A DNA stretch of 64,000 bases from positions 25,294,058 to 25,358,057 of the forward strand of contig NC_049979.1 in assembly GCF_000003815.2 (NCBI RefSeq). Reading direction: 5' to 3'. Numbering within the stretch: the stretch's first letter is position 1; each line of letters begins with the position of its first letter. Under the pieces are notes generated by a model. That model was not told the origin of the DNA, searched no databases, and saw only the letters and a program-made list of their open reading frames with translations. The stretch is from Branchiostoma floridae (taxonomy: Eukaryota > Chordata > Leptocardii > Amphioxiformes > Branchiostomatidae). Below, piece by piece: positions 57,001-64,000 of this stretch. The position numbers and the translations under genes were made by a program.

Positions 57001-60000
57001 CTCGTTGATAATGCAGAAGCCCTTTAATTGCACGCCCCATTTGCCAAAGCATATTTCATGCAATTATCCGAGTGGTGCAACAATGCAACAAACAAGTTCA
57101 CCAGCTGGACTGTACCAGTTTGTGATTTGGGGATTCCGTGCAATTAACAGAAATGTGCGTTAATCTGTTGTGCAATTAACTGGCTTCTACTGTACAATGA
57201 CTGTCAAAAGGCCATAAATTGTGTCGGCCATAAAACATGGAAGAACCTAAATGGTTGTGGTAAAATCAACAGACAAAAAATTCCCGCTGTCTTTGTAGCA
57301 GACTAGAAAGGAGGACTAGAGATGCCAGGAATAACCAGGATGTGCTTTTTGTTTTGACAGCCCTGCTTCATGCCAGGGTCAATATTCCAATGAAAACTGT
57401 TCTTTGTTTTGATACTGATGAATTATTCATAACATATTACTATTATATGCTATATTAGGATAGATTTGCAAGAAACATTTGTCATCATTTAAAATCACCA
57501 GACATTAAGACAGTTTTATGTTGTTAGTTTTATATTGTCCCTATTCTGGGCACACCTCTAACCCAGATATTTATTTCATCACAATTTTCAGGGACTCTCC
57601 TTTTCGTTTGGAAAATTTGATTCCCTATATTTTCTTGTATTTGAATATTTCATATATAGCTGTCAGGGATATTTTGTAGATGTAAAAGACTGTTATTTTG
57701 ATTATAGAATGGTATGACATCTTGTGAATTATTAAAAATTTTATTTGGAAATTTTTAAGTTGATATAGAAGAAATACTGAATCTATATCAGACAATGAAG
57801 AGACCTTAGATTTTGAATGATTACAATATAAGATTATGCGGATACGTCATTCATTACAATCACATCCAAATTTAGCAATCCAATTTGGAAATCCCCCCCA
57901 TAGTACCCCACTTGCACCATTACCGGTATTGGAAGAGCACGTAATGATGTGTAGTCAAAAGGACCTGGACTGGGTTTATGGCATATTTGCTGAGAATGGT
58001 ACTGTAGGGATAATTTTGCAGGGGAAATGGACAAAAACTTTGCCAGTTACCCTGATTCTTGTTTGAGATCACCAAAAAAACTACCCACTGGTCTTTGGAA
58101 GGATCAATTATGGGGCCACAAAAAAGGCTATGCAGGCATGGTAGAAATAAAAGGCTGCTGTTTAGAAAGGGGTAGAGCTATTTATGTATCAACATCTTGA
58201 TAATAATGTTTTTTATTTAGATATTTAACACCACCAATTGCCAAAATTTAAGAATGTATTAAACATCTTCCAACATCATTTATGCCAGCTGTACTTGGAA
58301 ATTTTGTTTGTTCAGCAGCTGATTGTGTTTTACGCCTGTAAACAGAGAGATATTGATTATTCAAGAAGGGTTATCAGATATGGCCCAACTCTTTTGACCT
58401 AATAATAATAGTGATAGTGAGCATGTGTTGTTTTAAAAAGCTGGATTTCCCAGACAGAAATGTCCACCTAATTTGTCCTGTCTTGAACTTGTGGTTCCCA
58501 CCCAGCATGAGGGGAATAAAAGTTTATACGTGTGTGCATAACGTAGCATGCTAAACATGTCGGCTCATGGTGTAGGCAGTGGCAATCTGTTATACCGTCC
58601 TGCAGTCAAGCTGCTGCAAAAGTTCAAAGTACCCTACTTGTTACTTACTTTTTCAAAGAGGCACTAGAGGGAGTTTAAAGAGTTGCACCCAGTTATGAGC
58701 TCATGTCATGTAAAATTGTGTAAAATTAGCCTGGTGTCAGAACCACTTTGTTTAACTAAGCCACAAGTGGTAGTCTTTTACAAATTGTAGTTTTCTAAGA
58801 AAATGTTGTCGCCCAGTCACCTTCAGGTCTCCTTCAGTAGAGTTAAGAAAATGTCGAACATGTGTACTATGTTAGAATACTGAAAATTGGATGAAACAAA
58901 GAAGTCAAGTCAGGTGCACATACCAAGTACATTCCATAAAGCCAACAATTACCTACCCACACAACCTGTGAAGAAGTACATAAAACTGTATATCATTACT
59001 GTATGATAGAATAGTTATTTGCAGAAAATACAGCTAGATATTATACCAAGAAAATGTTGATGATGACCAAACAGTCTATTGTTTTGCTAGGTTCTTTTGT
59101 TGTAATTAGTACTTAACGTGTTCTTTAAGAATAAGAGATGACTGGTTTACATGAAGATCTTACATGTGAAGTAACATTGTCTTTTCTTACAGATCCAAGA
59201 CATCAGGGTGGATGAAGAAGAGACCAAAGAGACAAGATCAGCTAAGGACGCCCTGCTTCTGTGGTGCCAGATGAAGACTGCAGGGTAAGGACAACGAAAT
59301 AGTTTCTCCAAAGTATCCAGCTCTTAGTGTCTTCAGACATTGGCTATTGTGTCTTAACTCTCATGTACTTGTGAAAGTAAGAGTGACCATTTCTTTGTGG
59401 TCATGAATTATGCATTTGTTCCTGGTAAGACCTGATTATTTTCAAGGGCAGAAGTTATCACATCCTCTCCGATTAGATCTACAGCCCACCGTTTAAGGTT
59501 AATTTGGTTAGTTTAAAATTCACCAGTCAGCTCTGTTGCTGTTGCGTTTCTCCTCCGTTTTTGCTCTTTCGTACAGAACATATATATATCACCACATGTC
59601 GTTTGTTTGGTAACTTGTAAATGTTCTTTGCTGCAGGTACAACAATGTGAACATTACCAACTTCACCAGAAGCTGGAGTGACGGGCTTGCCTTCAATGCC
59701 CTCATCCACAAGCACAGGTAATTTGATTCATATTCAACCCACGTCTTATTTCCCTTCTTTTATTGTGTACACTTGTGGGACACTCGGTTCCAGTATGTTT
59801 GTATGTGTGTGTTTGCATAAATTTGTGAATACTTGTTTTCGTTGTCTGATCACGGATTATTTATAACAGAAAGGTTACTTGCATTAATCAACATTCTTGT
59901 ATCTGTAACATTCTTGTTTCTGTAACTACAATTCATTTCCTACATTTCAGACCTGACCTTATTGATTATGACAAGCTTCAGAAGTCCAATGCGATGCACA

Positions 60001-63000
60001 ACCTGAACAATGCTTTCAACACTGCAGAACGCAACTTGGGCCTGGCTAAACTTCTAGACCCTGAAGGTACCACTGTCTACATTACATGGCTATTACAATC
60101 ATAAAGGAACGAGCAAACTATTTTGGGATAGTCCTCAATAAACAGAAGTTGATAATTGCTGCCAGTTTTGTACTAATTGTAAGAATACATGTTATTTTAT
60201 TTTATTTTTCTTAAAATGTTATTTTTAAATCACTGTTTTGACTTTGTTTGGGAGAATGTTGTACCTTCTGCTGTATTCCTGTGAATCACTGGGTGGTGCA
60301 CATAAACTTTATATCAGTATTGTTGAAGCCTTCGTTGTAACACTTGTTTTTGTCCCACAGATGTGAATGTAGAGTACCCAGACGAAAAGTCCATAATCAC
60401 TTACGTAGTGACGTACTATCACTACTTCTCCCAGATGAAGGACCAACAAGTCAAGGGAAAGAGGATCGGCAAGGTTGGTCTTGACATCATAGAATTGTCT
60501 TTCTCTGTGTGATTGCCATTTATTTCATGATTTCTTTCTCGTATGATAAGCCTTCAAACTTTTCCCCAATTTTAAGTAAGGCTCAACTTGTCAATAAGCC
60601 ATTCAGTGGCATTCACAGATCAAAGGGTGCATGTCCAGTGGTAATGCATTGTGGTCAAGGTCAAAGTTATTTCTACAAGCTAGGAACTTTGCCCATAATA
60701 CATCATGACTGCACATGTGCACAGAGAATTGTGAAATGGCTTGTTATGAAAGTATTAGACTTAAAGGGAGAACTAACCTCCAGAGGGGGAGTGTTATTTT
60801 CTAATAGATAGTTTTTGGAAGACAAAATGAACACTACCTCAATGTACCCTCTTGTCCCACGCACTTCAAAAATTATTCAGTATTCTACTATACTCCCAAA
60901 TACCCTTTAATTAAGTTTAGACATCTCAGCTTATGGCTGAATACAATGTGCCTCATTGATATATTATCCATCAGAAAAAATAATGCCCACTTCTGCACTT
61001 TAGGGCACCTTTAATACCTGCTACATTTTTTATTGATCATGGTAGTATGAAGTAGATTGTTGCTGATATAATGCTTTTTACTTGTTTCTCAGATGGTCCA
61101 AAGTGCCATTGACAATGAGAATATGATCCAAGATTACGAGACCATGGCGTCGGACCTGCTGAAATGGATCGAGCAGACTATCGTGATCCTGAACGACCGC
61201 ACGTTTGCCAACTCTCTGCAAGGTGTCCAACAGCAGCTGCTGGCCTTTAACACTTACAGGACAGTGGAGAAGCCTCCAAAGTAAGACAGATTTCTTCCTT
61301 GTTAAAGAGTGGGCTTCAAATGGCTTATTGACTTATCTTTCAAACTATCTTTCTTGTAGAAGGCAAATTTTTGTTTGAATATGAAACATTTGTATTAGAT
61401 ACAGCTCCAATTTATATATGTTTGATGCAGATTATTACTTGTGCAGTACAATTACTGCCTTACTTCCCCCCCCTCCCCCCAAAAGATGACAATAACAATA
61501 AAAGATAAAGCTGAAATGAGTAGTTACTTGTTTTAGCAGGTAGAATGAACAGAAATGAATGTATTTGCCTGTTTGACAGGTTTATGGAAAAGGGAAACTT
61601 GGAGGTGCTGTTGTTCACCCTGCAAAGCAAGATGAGAGCCAACAACCAGAAACCCTACACTCCCAAGGAGGGCAAACTTGTCTCAGACATCAACAAGGTG
61701 TGGCCTGATTCTGGACATCTCATGCAATAAGCTTGATAAGCATGTCAGAGAATCACTGTGATATTCACCTTTCTATTCACTCACTATCTAGTTTATCATC
61801 TTTTGCTTCTGTCTTGCGAGGGTTACACATGCTTGTAAAAGACTTGATGGCAGACTGCCATCTGAGGGGTTTGGGCTGTGTATGTTGGGAAGTATTCCCT
61901 TGTGCTGAAAGTAGTTGTTCTCATGAATGTTGTTATTTGCTGGTTTGGACCAATCAGGCAAAGGCCTGGCTTAGATTAAGTGCAGCTGCAGGTGCCCCAC
62001 AAACGCCGGCCGAGCTGCTAAAAATTGCTTGAGTTCCACATAATCGCCAAAATGCAGGTCATACTCTGGCCGAAACCTCCATTTGGAGCTCGCCGACATG
62101 CCAGCCGAGCTGAATTTTCGATTTGTAAAGGGGGCTTAATGCAGTAAGTGATAAAAGTATTTTTGGTTAAAAAGGAGAGGTGTTCATCATTTGCAAAAGC
62201 TCAAGTATATGGGATTATCTCCTTCAGGCCTGGGAACGATTGGAGCGTTCGGAACATGAACGTGAGATCGCCCTGCGCGAGGAGTTGATGCGGCAGGAGA
62301 AACTGGAGCAGCTTGCTCGAAGGTTCGACAGAAAGGCCGCTATGCGGGAGACCTGGCTAAGCGAGAACCAGAGACTTGTGTCACAGGTAGGTAGTGTAGT
62401 CATCACAAGGTGCTTCATCAACATCACCTCTGTGACTGTATGGTACCCCGTCTTCCCTTACATGGAAATAATATACAGCCTTTATCATCTGTGCTTGTTT
62501 ATCATTGATAATAATTGTTAGCTAGTGCTGTGTGTGCTATTTTCATTTTGCATGCCCAAACCCATTTGATATACTATAATTACATTAACATCATCCATAA
62601 TTATTATGTAATGTACTGCAAGTTGTTAATGGTGATTGTGCTGCTTTCCTAAGTCTTTAACTAACTGTTGATGGGAATGTGGTTCTATGTCTGCACACAT
62701 TAGGGTAAGACAATTACCTTAGGCACATTTGTAAGAAGCACCCTCGCCTGTCTATCATGCGTGGTGTAGTGTCTAGTTGAGTTTGGCATGGTGGTAATGT
62801 GGGAACATTAATGATGGTTTGATTGCTATGTCATTGTCCTATCCATGGGTGTGTCCTGCTCCAACACAAGTGGTGCTAACACTAGCAGGCCTCCCCAGCT
62901 CTGTCTGCTTTCCTCCATGTCCTGTTGGCCCCTAACCCTTCCCATGAAGATTATTGTCGATATTTCCATGCCGCACAGATGCCAGTGACTTCCTCAGAGG

Positions 63001-63621
63001 GGTCTCGAGTCAATCTAGAGGTATTGAGTTATGAGATAAGGAATTTTGCCCACAGACAGAGATAGTTTTCAAACATGGCCACCCCATCATTATAATGCGC
63101 ATATTTAAAGTTACAGCATTTGCCACCAGGCTTTTGTGCTTTAAAATGGTTAGAAACTCGGCCATGCTTGAAGATTGTCATAAAGTGGAGTCCCTGTAGA
63201 ATGCATGGTGCTTGATCGTTACATGTAGCCTAAGGGATTCAGGGCCCATGTGGTAATGTATGGAAGGTATGCATGCCTCAAAACCCAGAAGCTGGGACAA
63301 GAGTAAAAGCTTACTTTTTCATTAGCTAGTGTAGCAGCTCTAAACGTGGCTTCTGGTAGGAAGTTAAGTGTTTGGTATAGGCATGCAGTGTAACACAACA
63401 TCGACATAATTTTCCCACCATTTTATCAGTTGGTTCAATCTTGTTTTTCAATTGCAGGATAACTTTGGTTTTGACCTGCCGGCGGTGGAGGCAGCCACTA
63501 AGAAGCACGAGGCCATTGAGACGGACATCAATGCTTACGAAGAGAGAGTGCAGGCAGTCATGCATGTGGCTGAAGAACTAGAGACTGAGAACTATCACGA
63601 CATTGAGAGGATTAATGCCAG
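44941..63621 (+). CDS. Beta-spectrin, N-terminal ~490 residues (11 exons; runs off window)
   Basis: Conventional beta-spectrin, the actin-binding chain of the spectrin membrane skeleton. Exon phases agree at all ten joins. Residues 1-38 read [15 protein letters not shown] and [19 protein letters not shown]1 domain covers ~44-147 ([48 protein letters not shown]) and a CH2 domain ~163-268 ([51 protein letters not shown]). Spectrin repeat 1 follows (~300-410, [12 protein letters not shown]) and most of repeat 2 ([19 protein letters not shown]). The first two repeats seed pairing with alpha-spectrin. The sequence is nearest in style to vertebrate SPTB/SPTBN1-type chains; I assign no vertebrate paralogue, since lancelet split from vertebrates before those duplicated. 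Fifteen or more repeats should lie to the right. Confidence 0.96.
45666..46120. mobile_element. CAGGGCTCGAAAT-type element, copy G, right end lost
   Basis: The start TAGGGCTCGAAATTCATTTT matches copy F; the body uses the word GGTACAC. It is interrupted by the hAT element at 45713-46062 and resumes ATGTACATAACCCAAAAATG. No matching right terminus is found, so its end is approximate. Confidence 0.55.
45713..46062. mobile_element. hAT MITE with perfect 8-bp duplication, nested
   Basis: CAGGGCTCTAGCCAGC and GCTGGCTAGAGCCCTG are perfect 16-bp inverted ends. GTACACAT sits directly outside each end (45705-45712 and 46063-46070), the eight-base duplication typical of hAT. The 350-bp body has CCGTC/GACGG words and no gene. 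Confidence 0.95.
46243..46422. mobile_element. MITE with ~50-bp inverted arms
   Basis: Left arm TATTTTTCAGTGAAACCAAC, CTGTTTGTTTAAGAAAATTC, CTCTTTTT is answered by the reverse complement at 46372-46422. The loop is about 80 bp and non-coding. Flanking duplication unclear. Confidence 0.75.
47956..48354. mobile_element. Foldback/MITE element with ATGTTGTGTTTCCTGTTTC arms
   Basis: Left TAGGCCTAGGACAAAAAATG TTGTGTTTCCTGTTTC and right GAAACAGGAAACACAACATT plus CCTATGCCTTA are inverted repeats of about 38 bp. Subterminal CCGACCCTA words are also mirrored. It is related in start and style to 17965-18340. Confidence 0.78.
49920..50046 (+). CDS. Beta-spectrin alternative first exon (exon 1b)
   Basis: The ATG in CTCGCC ATG G opens 127 nt ending CAAG|GTAAAA in phase 1, the same phase as exon 1a, so it joins exon 2 correctly. 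It encodes [20 protein letters not shown], then [18 protein letters not shown] and KALQ, giving ...KALQ-DERE-VQKKTF at the junction. As I recall it, a vertebrate SPTBN1 isoform from an alternative promoter reads ...LQDEREAVQKKTF at the same point. The Ser/Arg-rich head could be phosphorylated. There is no acceptor directly before it, consistent with a first exon. Transcription is inferred. Confidence 0.7.
50047..52772 (+). other. Beta-spectrin intron before exon 2
   Basis: AT-rich intron with no exon that I can support. Near its right end lies a decayed Harbinger fragment (52380-52718). The rest shows no recognisable repeat ends. Confidence 0.6.
52380..52718 (-). pseudogene. Decayed Harbinger transposase fragment
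   Basis: On the minus strand, [20 protein letters not shown] corresponds to SSEWWQAIAIETFDDAQW of the intact transposase at 38372-40210, and [12 protein letters not shown] upstream recalls VLLQTRHVDRH in a shifted frame. The plus-strand right end GTGGGCC followed by TAA resembles the right terminus of the family. Frameshifts and a missing left end show it is dead. Confidence 0.55.
52773..52924 (+). CDS. Beta-spectrin exon 2 (CH1 start)
   Basis: 152 nt, acceptor TATATTTTCAG, donor CTG|GTAAGT. It encodes [36 protein letters not shown] and [13 protein letters not shown]. It accepts phase-1 exons 1a or 1b. Confidence 0.96.
53366..54082. mobile_element. Non-autonomous Harbinger, deletion derivative, TAA duplication
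   Basis: The left ~270 bp matches the left end of the 7-kb Harbinger element (GGCCGACTTTATACAGACAA and on), and the right ~300 bp matches its right end, including CCGCCATTTT, CACCGCAGTG and GTTGTCTGTTTGAAGTGGGCC. Remnants of transposase exon 1 survive (CCCCGCCACCAGTGGCTAC; GGCGGCCACGAACGCCGGGTT). TAA flanks both ends (53363-53365, 54083-54085). It is 717 bp and has lost both genes. Confidence 0.93.
55327..56430 (+). mobile_element. Full-length dispersed inverted-repeat element (copy 3)
   Basis: Left end ACCTCCATGAAATGTCATGG, which itself folds with GGAGGT, and right end ATTTCATGGAGGTATGAGGT form inverted termini. The internal ACTCAAGAACGGCTGGATGG is homologous to the 6508-6917 element. About 1.1 kb, no gene. 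A lone right end of the family lies at 46430-46466. Confidence 0.7.
56548..56721 (+). CDS. Beta-spectrin exon 3 (CH1 end)
   Basis: 174 nt, phase 0 at both ends; acceptor TCTCTATCAG, donor CAG|GTCAGA. It encodes [19 protein letters not shown] through [18 protein letters not shown] and ILRFQ. Confidence 0.96.
56722..59192 (+). other. Beta-spectrin intron 3
   Basis: It holds a TA-flanked inverted-repeat element at 56842-57192. The remainder is AT-rich, with a spurious open frame near 57.9 kb and no supported feature. Confidence 0.6.
56842..57192. mobile_element. TA-flanked element with CAGTAGAAGCCAGTTAATTG end
   Basis: The right end, reversed, reads CAGTAGAAGCCAGTTAATTG and the left end CAGTACGGACCCCGATTAT, each with TA outside. 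The right end resembles that of the pogo-like element at 30967-32078. About 350 bp, non-coding. Confidence 0.55.
59193..59284 (+). CDS. Beta-spectrin exon 4 (CH2 start)
   Basis: 92 nt, acceptor TTTTCTTACAG, donor GCAGG|GTAAGG. It encodes [18 protein letters not shown] and [12 protein letters not shown]. Ends in phase 2. Confidence 0.95.
59637..59717 (+). CDS. Beta-spectrin exon 5 (CH2)
   Basis: 81 nt, acceptor TTTGCTGCAG, donor CACAG|GTAATT. It encodes [20 protein letters not shown] and ALIHKH with split Gly and Arg codons at the ends (phase 2 and 2). Confidence 0.95.
59951..60066 (+). CDS. Beta-spectrin exon 6 (CH2)
   Basis: 116 nt, acceptor TACATTTCAG, donor GAAG|GTACCA. It encodes [18 protein letters not shown] and [20 protein letters not shown]. 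Ends in phase 1. Confidence 0.95.
60361..60473 (+). CDS. Beta-spectrin exon 7 (CH2 end)
   Basis: 113 nt, acceptor TTGTCCCACAG, donor AAG|GTTGGT. It encodes [19 protein letters not shown] and [18 protein letters not shown]. Ends in phase 0. Confidence 0.95.
61093..61280 (+). CDS. Beta-spectrin exon 8 (spectrin repeat 1 start)
   Basis: 188 nt, acceptor TTGTTTCTCAG, donor AA|GTAAGA. It encodes [36 protein letters not shown] and [10 protein letters not shown]. The WIEQTI helix is the conserved core of the first spectrin repeat. Confidence 0.95.
61580..61697 (+). CDS. Beta-spectrin exon 9
   Basis: 118 nt, acceptor TGTTTGACAG, donor AAG|GTGTGG. It encodes [18 protein letters not shown] and [18 protein letters not shown]. 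The [18 protein letters not shown] string is strongly conserved in beta-spectrins. Confidence 0.95.
62228..62386 (+). CDS. Beta-spectrin exon 10
   Basis: 159 nt, phase 0 at both ends, acceptor ATCTCCTTCAG, donor CAG|GTAGGT. It encodes [18 protein letters not shown] through [20 protein letters not shown] and QRLVSQ, the end of repeat 1. Confidence 0.95.
62979..63020 (+). other. Candidate 42-nt cassette exon in beta-spectrin
   Basis: Between phase-0 exons 10 and 11, ATGCCGCACAG precedes and GTATTG follows a 42-nt open stretch reading [14 protein letters not shown] in phase 0. Inclusion would add 14 residues between repeats 1 and 2. The pyrimidine tract is only moderate and no expression evidence exists, so chance is quite possible. 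Confidence 0.3.
63458..63621 (+). CDS. Beta-spectrin exon 11 (repeat 2)
   Basis: 164 nt, acceptor TTTTCAATTGCAG, donor CCAG|GTCAGT, ending in phase 2. It encodes [38 protein letters not shown] and [12 protein letters not shown], most of spectrin repeat 2. Confidence 0.95.
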
Positions 63622-64000
63622 GTCAGTGGTGCCAGGAACTAAACTAACAACAGCAACTAAAACTGCAGGTGTAGCTTTCTGTATTTTTTTACATGGATGT
63701 AACATCATGTGGAGTAGGTACGGAACAAACCGTACCAGTTGTCTGGGCTGTTAGTGCTTGAACAGGATTTCATTACTCCGGCAGAATAAAAGGTAAATGG
63801 GTGAAACCTCGGACTGAGGACAGATCATGATGCTTTTTCCTCAGCTAGTAGTGTAATGCGGCTTTGTTACAGCTCTTTCGTTTAGCCAAGTACCTTGGTT
63901 CACCCCTACTCTTCTCCATTATTGTCTGGGGCTCTTTCATGTGTAGAGATTTGATGCCTGAAGCTCTCTTATACACTGGGCTGTCCGCTGTGCGTCACCA
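63622..64000 (+). other. Beta-spectrin intron 11, left part
   Basis: Non-coding sequence from the donor of exon 11 to the window edge. The next exon, which must begin by completing a phase-2 codon, is not reached. Confidence 0.8.

Larger units (their letters stand above)
59285..63457 (+). other. Short beta-spectrin introns 4-10
   Basis: Seven introns separate the next exons. I saw no transposon ends in them. A 42-nt in-frame candidate exon lies at 62979-63020. Around 61980-62120 GCCGAGCTG words repeat with no clear structure. Confidence 0.5.

Noticed and set aside
1-64000. CRISPR arrays, operons, phage or bacterial defence genes
   Set aside because: The sequence is intron-bearing animal DNA; the tandem repeats found have no repeat-spacer structure.

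Overview
This is animal genomic DNA, most likely from a lancelet (Branchiostoma). It has short exons split by large introns, GT-AG splice sites, no operons, two runs of N from draft assembly, and a dense load of short inverted-repeat transposons. The two recognisable host genes are strongly vertebrate-like. The lancelet assignment is inferred from overall character and repeat types and was not tested by any search.

Layout. (1) Positions 1-14.2 kb hold the 3' end of a VPS39 (Vam6, HOPS complex) gene on the + strand: two coding exons (6931-7022 and 12981-13062), a repeat-filled last intron and a probable 3' UTR. (2) 14.2-33.3 kb is mostly intergenic: many MITE-like elements, a CpG-rich stretch at about 24-27 kb, and a weak candidate for an unidentified gene at 21.4-22.2 kb. 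(3) 33354-40389 is an essentially complete autonomous PIF/Harbinger DNA transposon. A four-exon Myb/SANT-like gene (+) and a three-exon DDE transposase gene (-) converge on a block of roughly 215-bp tandem repeats, and matching terminal inverted repeats flank both. (4) 40.4-44.9 kb is repeat-rich intergenic or 5' intronic DNA. (5) 44.9-64 kb is the 5' end of a conventional beta-spectrin gene (+). Eleven coding exons encode about the first 490 residues (actin-binding CH1-CH2 pair, spectrin repeat 1 and most of repeat 2), and the gene runs off the right edge. A second, alternative first exon at 49920-50046 splices in phase to the same exon 2.

VPS39 works in tethering at late endosomes and lysosomes, and beta-spectrin in the membrane skeleton; they share no pathway and are simply neighbours. 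The transposon genes form a functional pair: in known Harbinger elements the Myb-like protein carries the transposase to DNA and into the nucleus. An internally deleted copy of the same transposon, with a perfect TAA duplication, sits inside beta-spectrin intron 2, so the family has been mobile here.

The strongest observations for follow-up are: the full Harbinger element with an open transposase frame and minisatellite-rich partner gene; the alternative N-terminal exon of beta-spectrin; a possible in-frame 42-nt cassette exon in beta-spectrin; a family of CAGGGCTCGAAAT-ended elements whose internal repeated word changes between copies in step across the whole element; and a transposon that ends 13 bp before a VPS39 exon.
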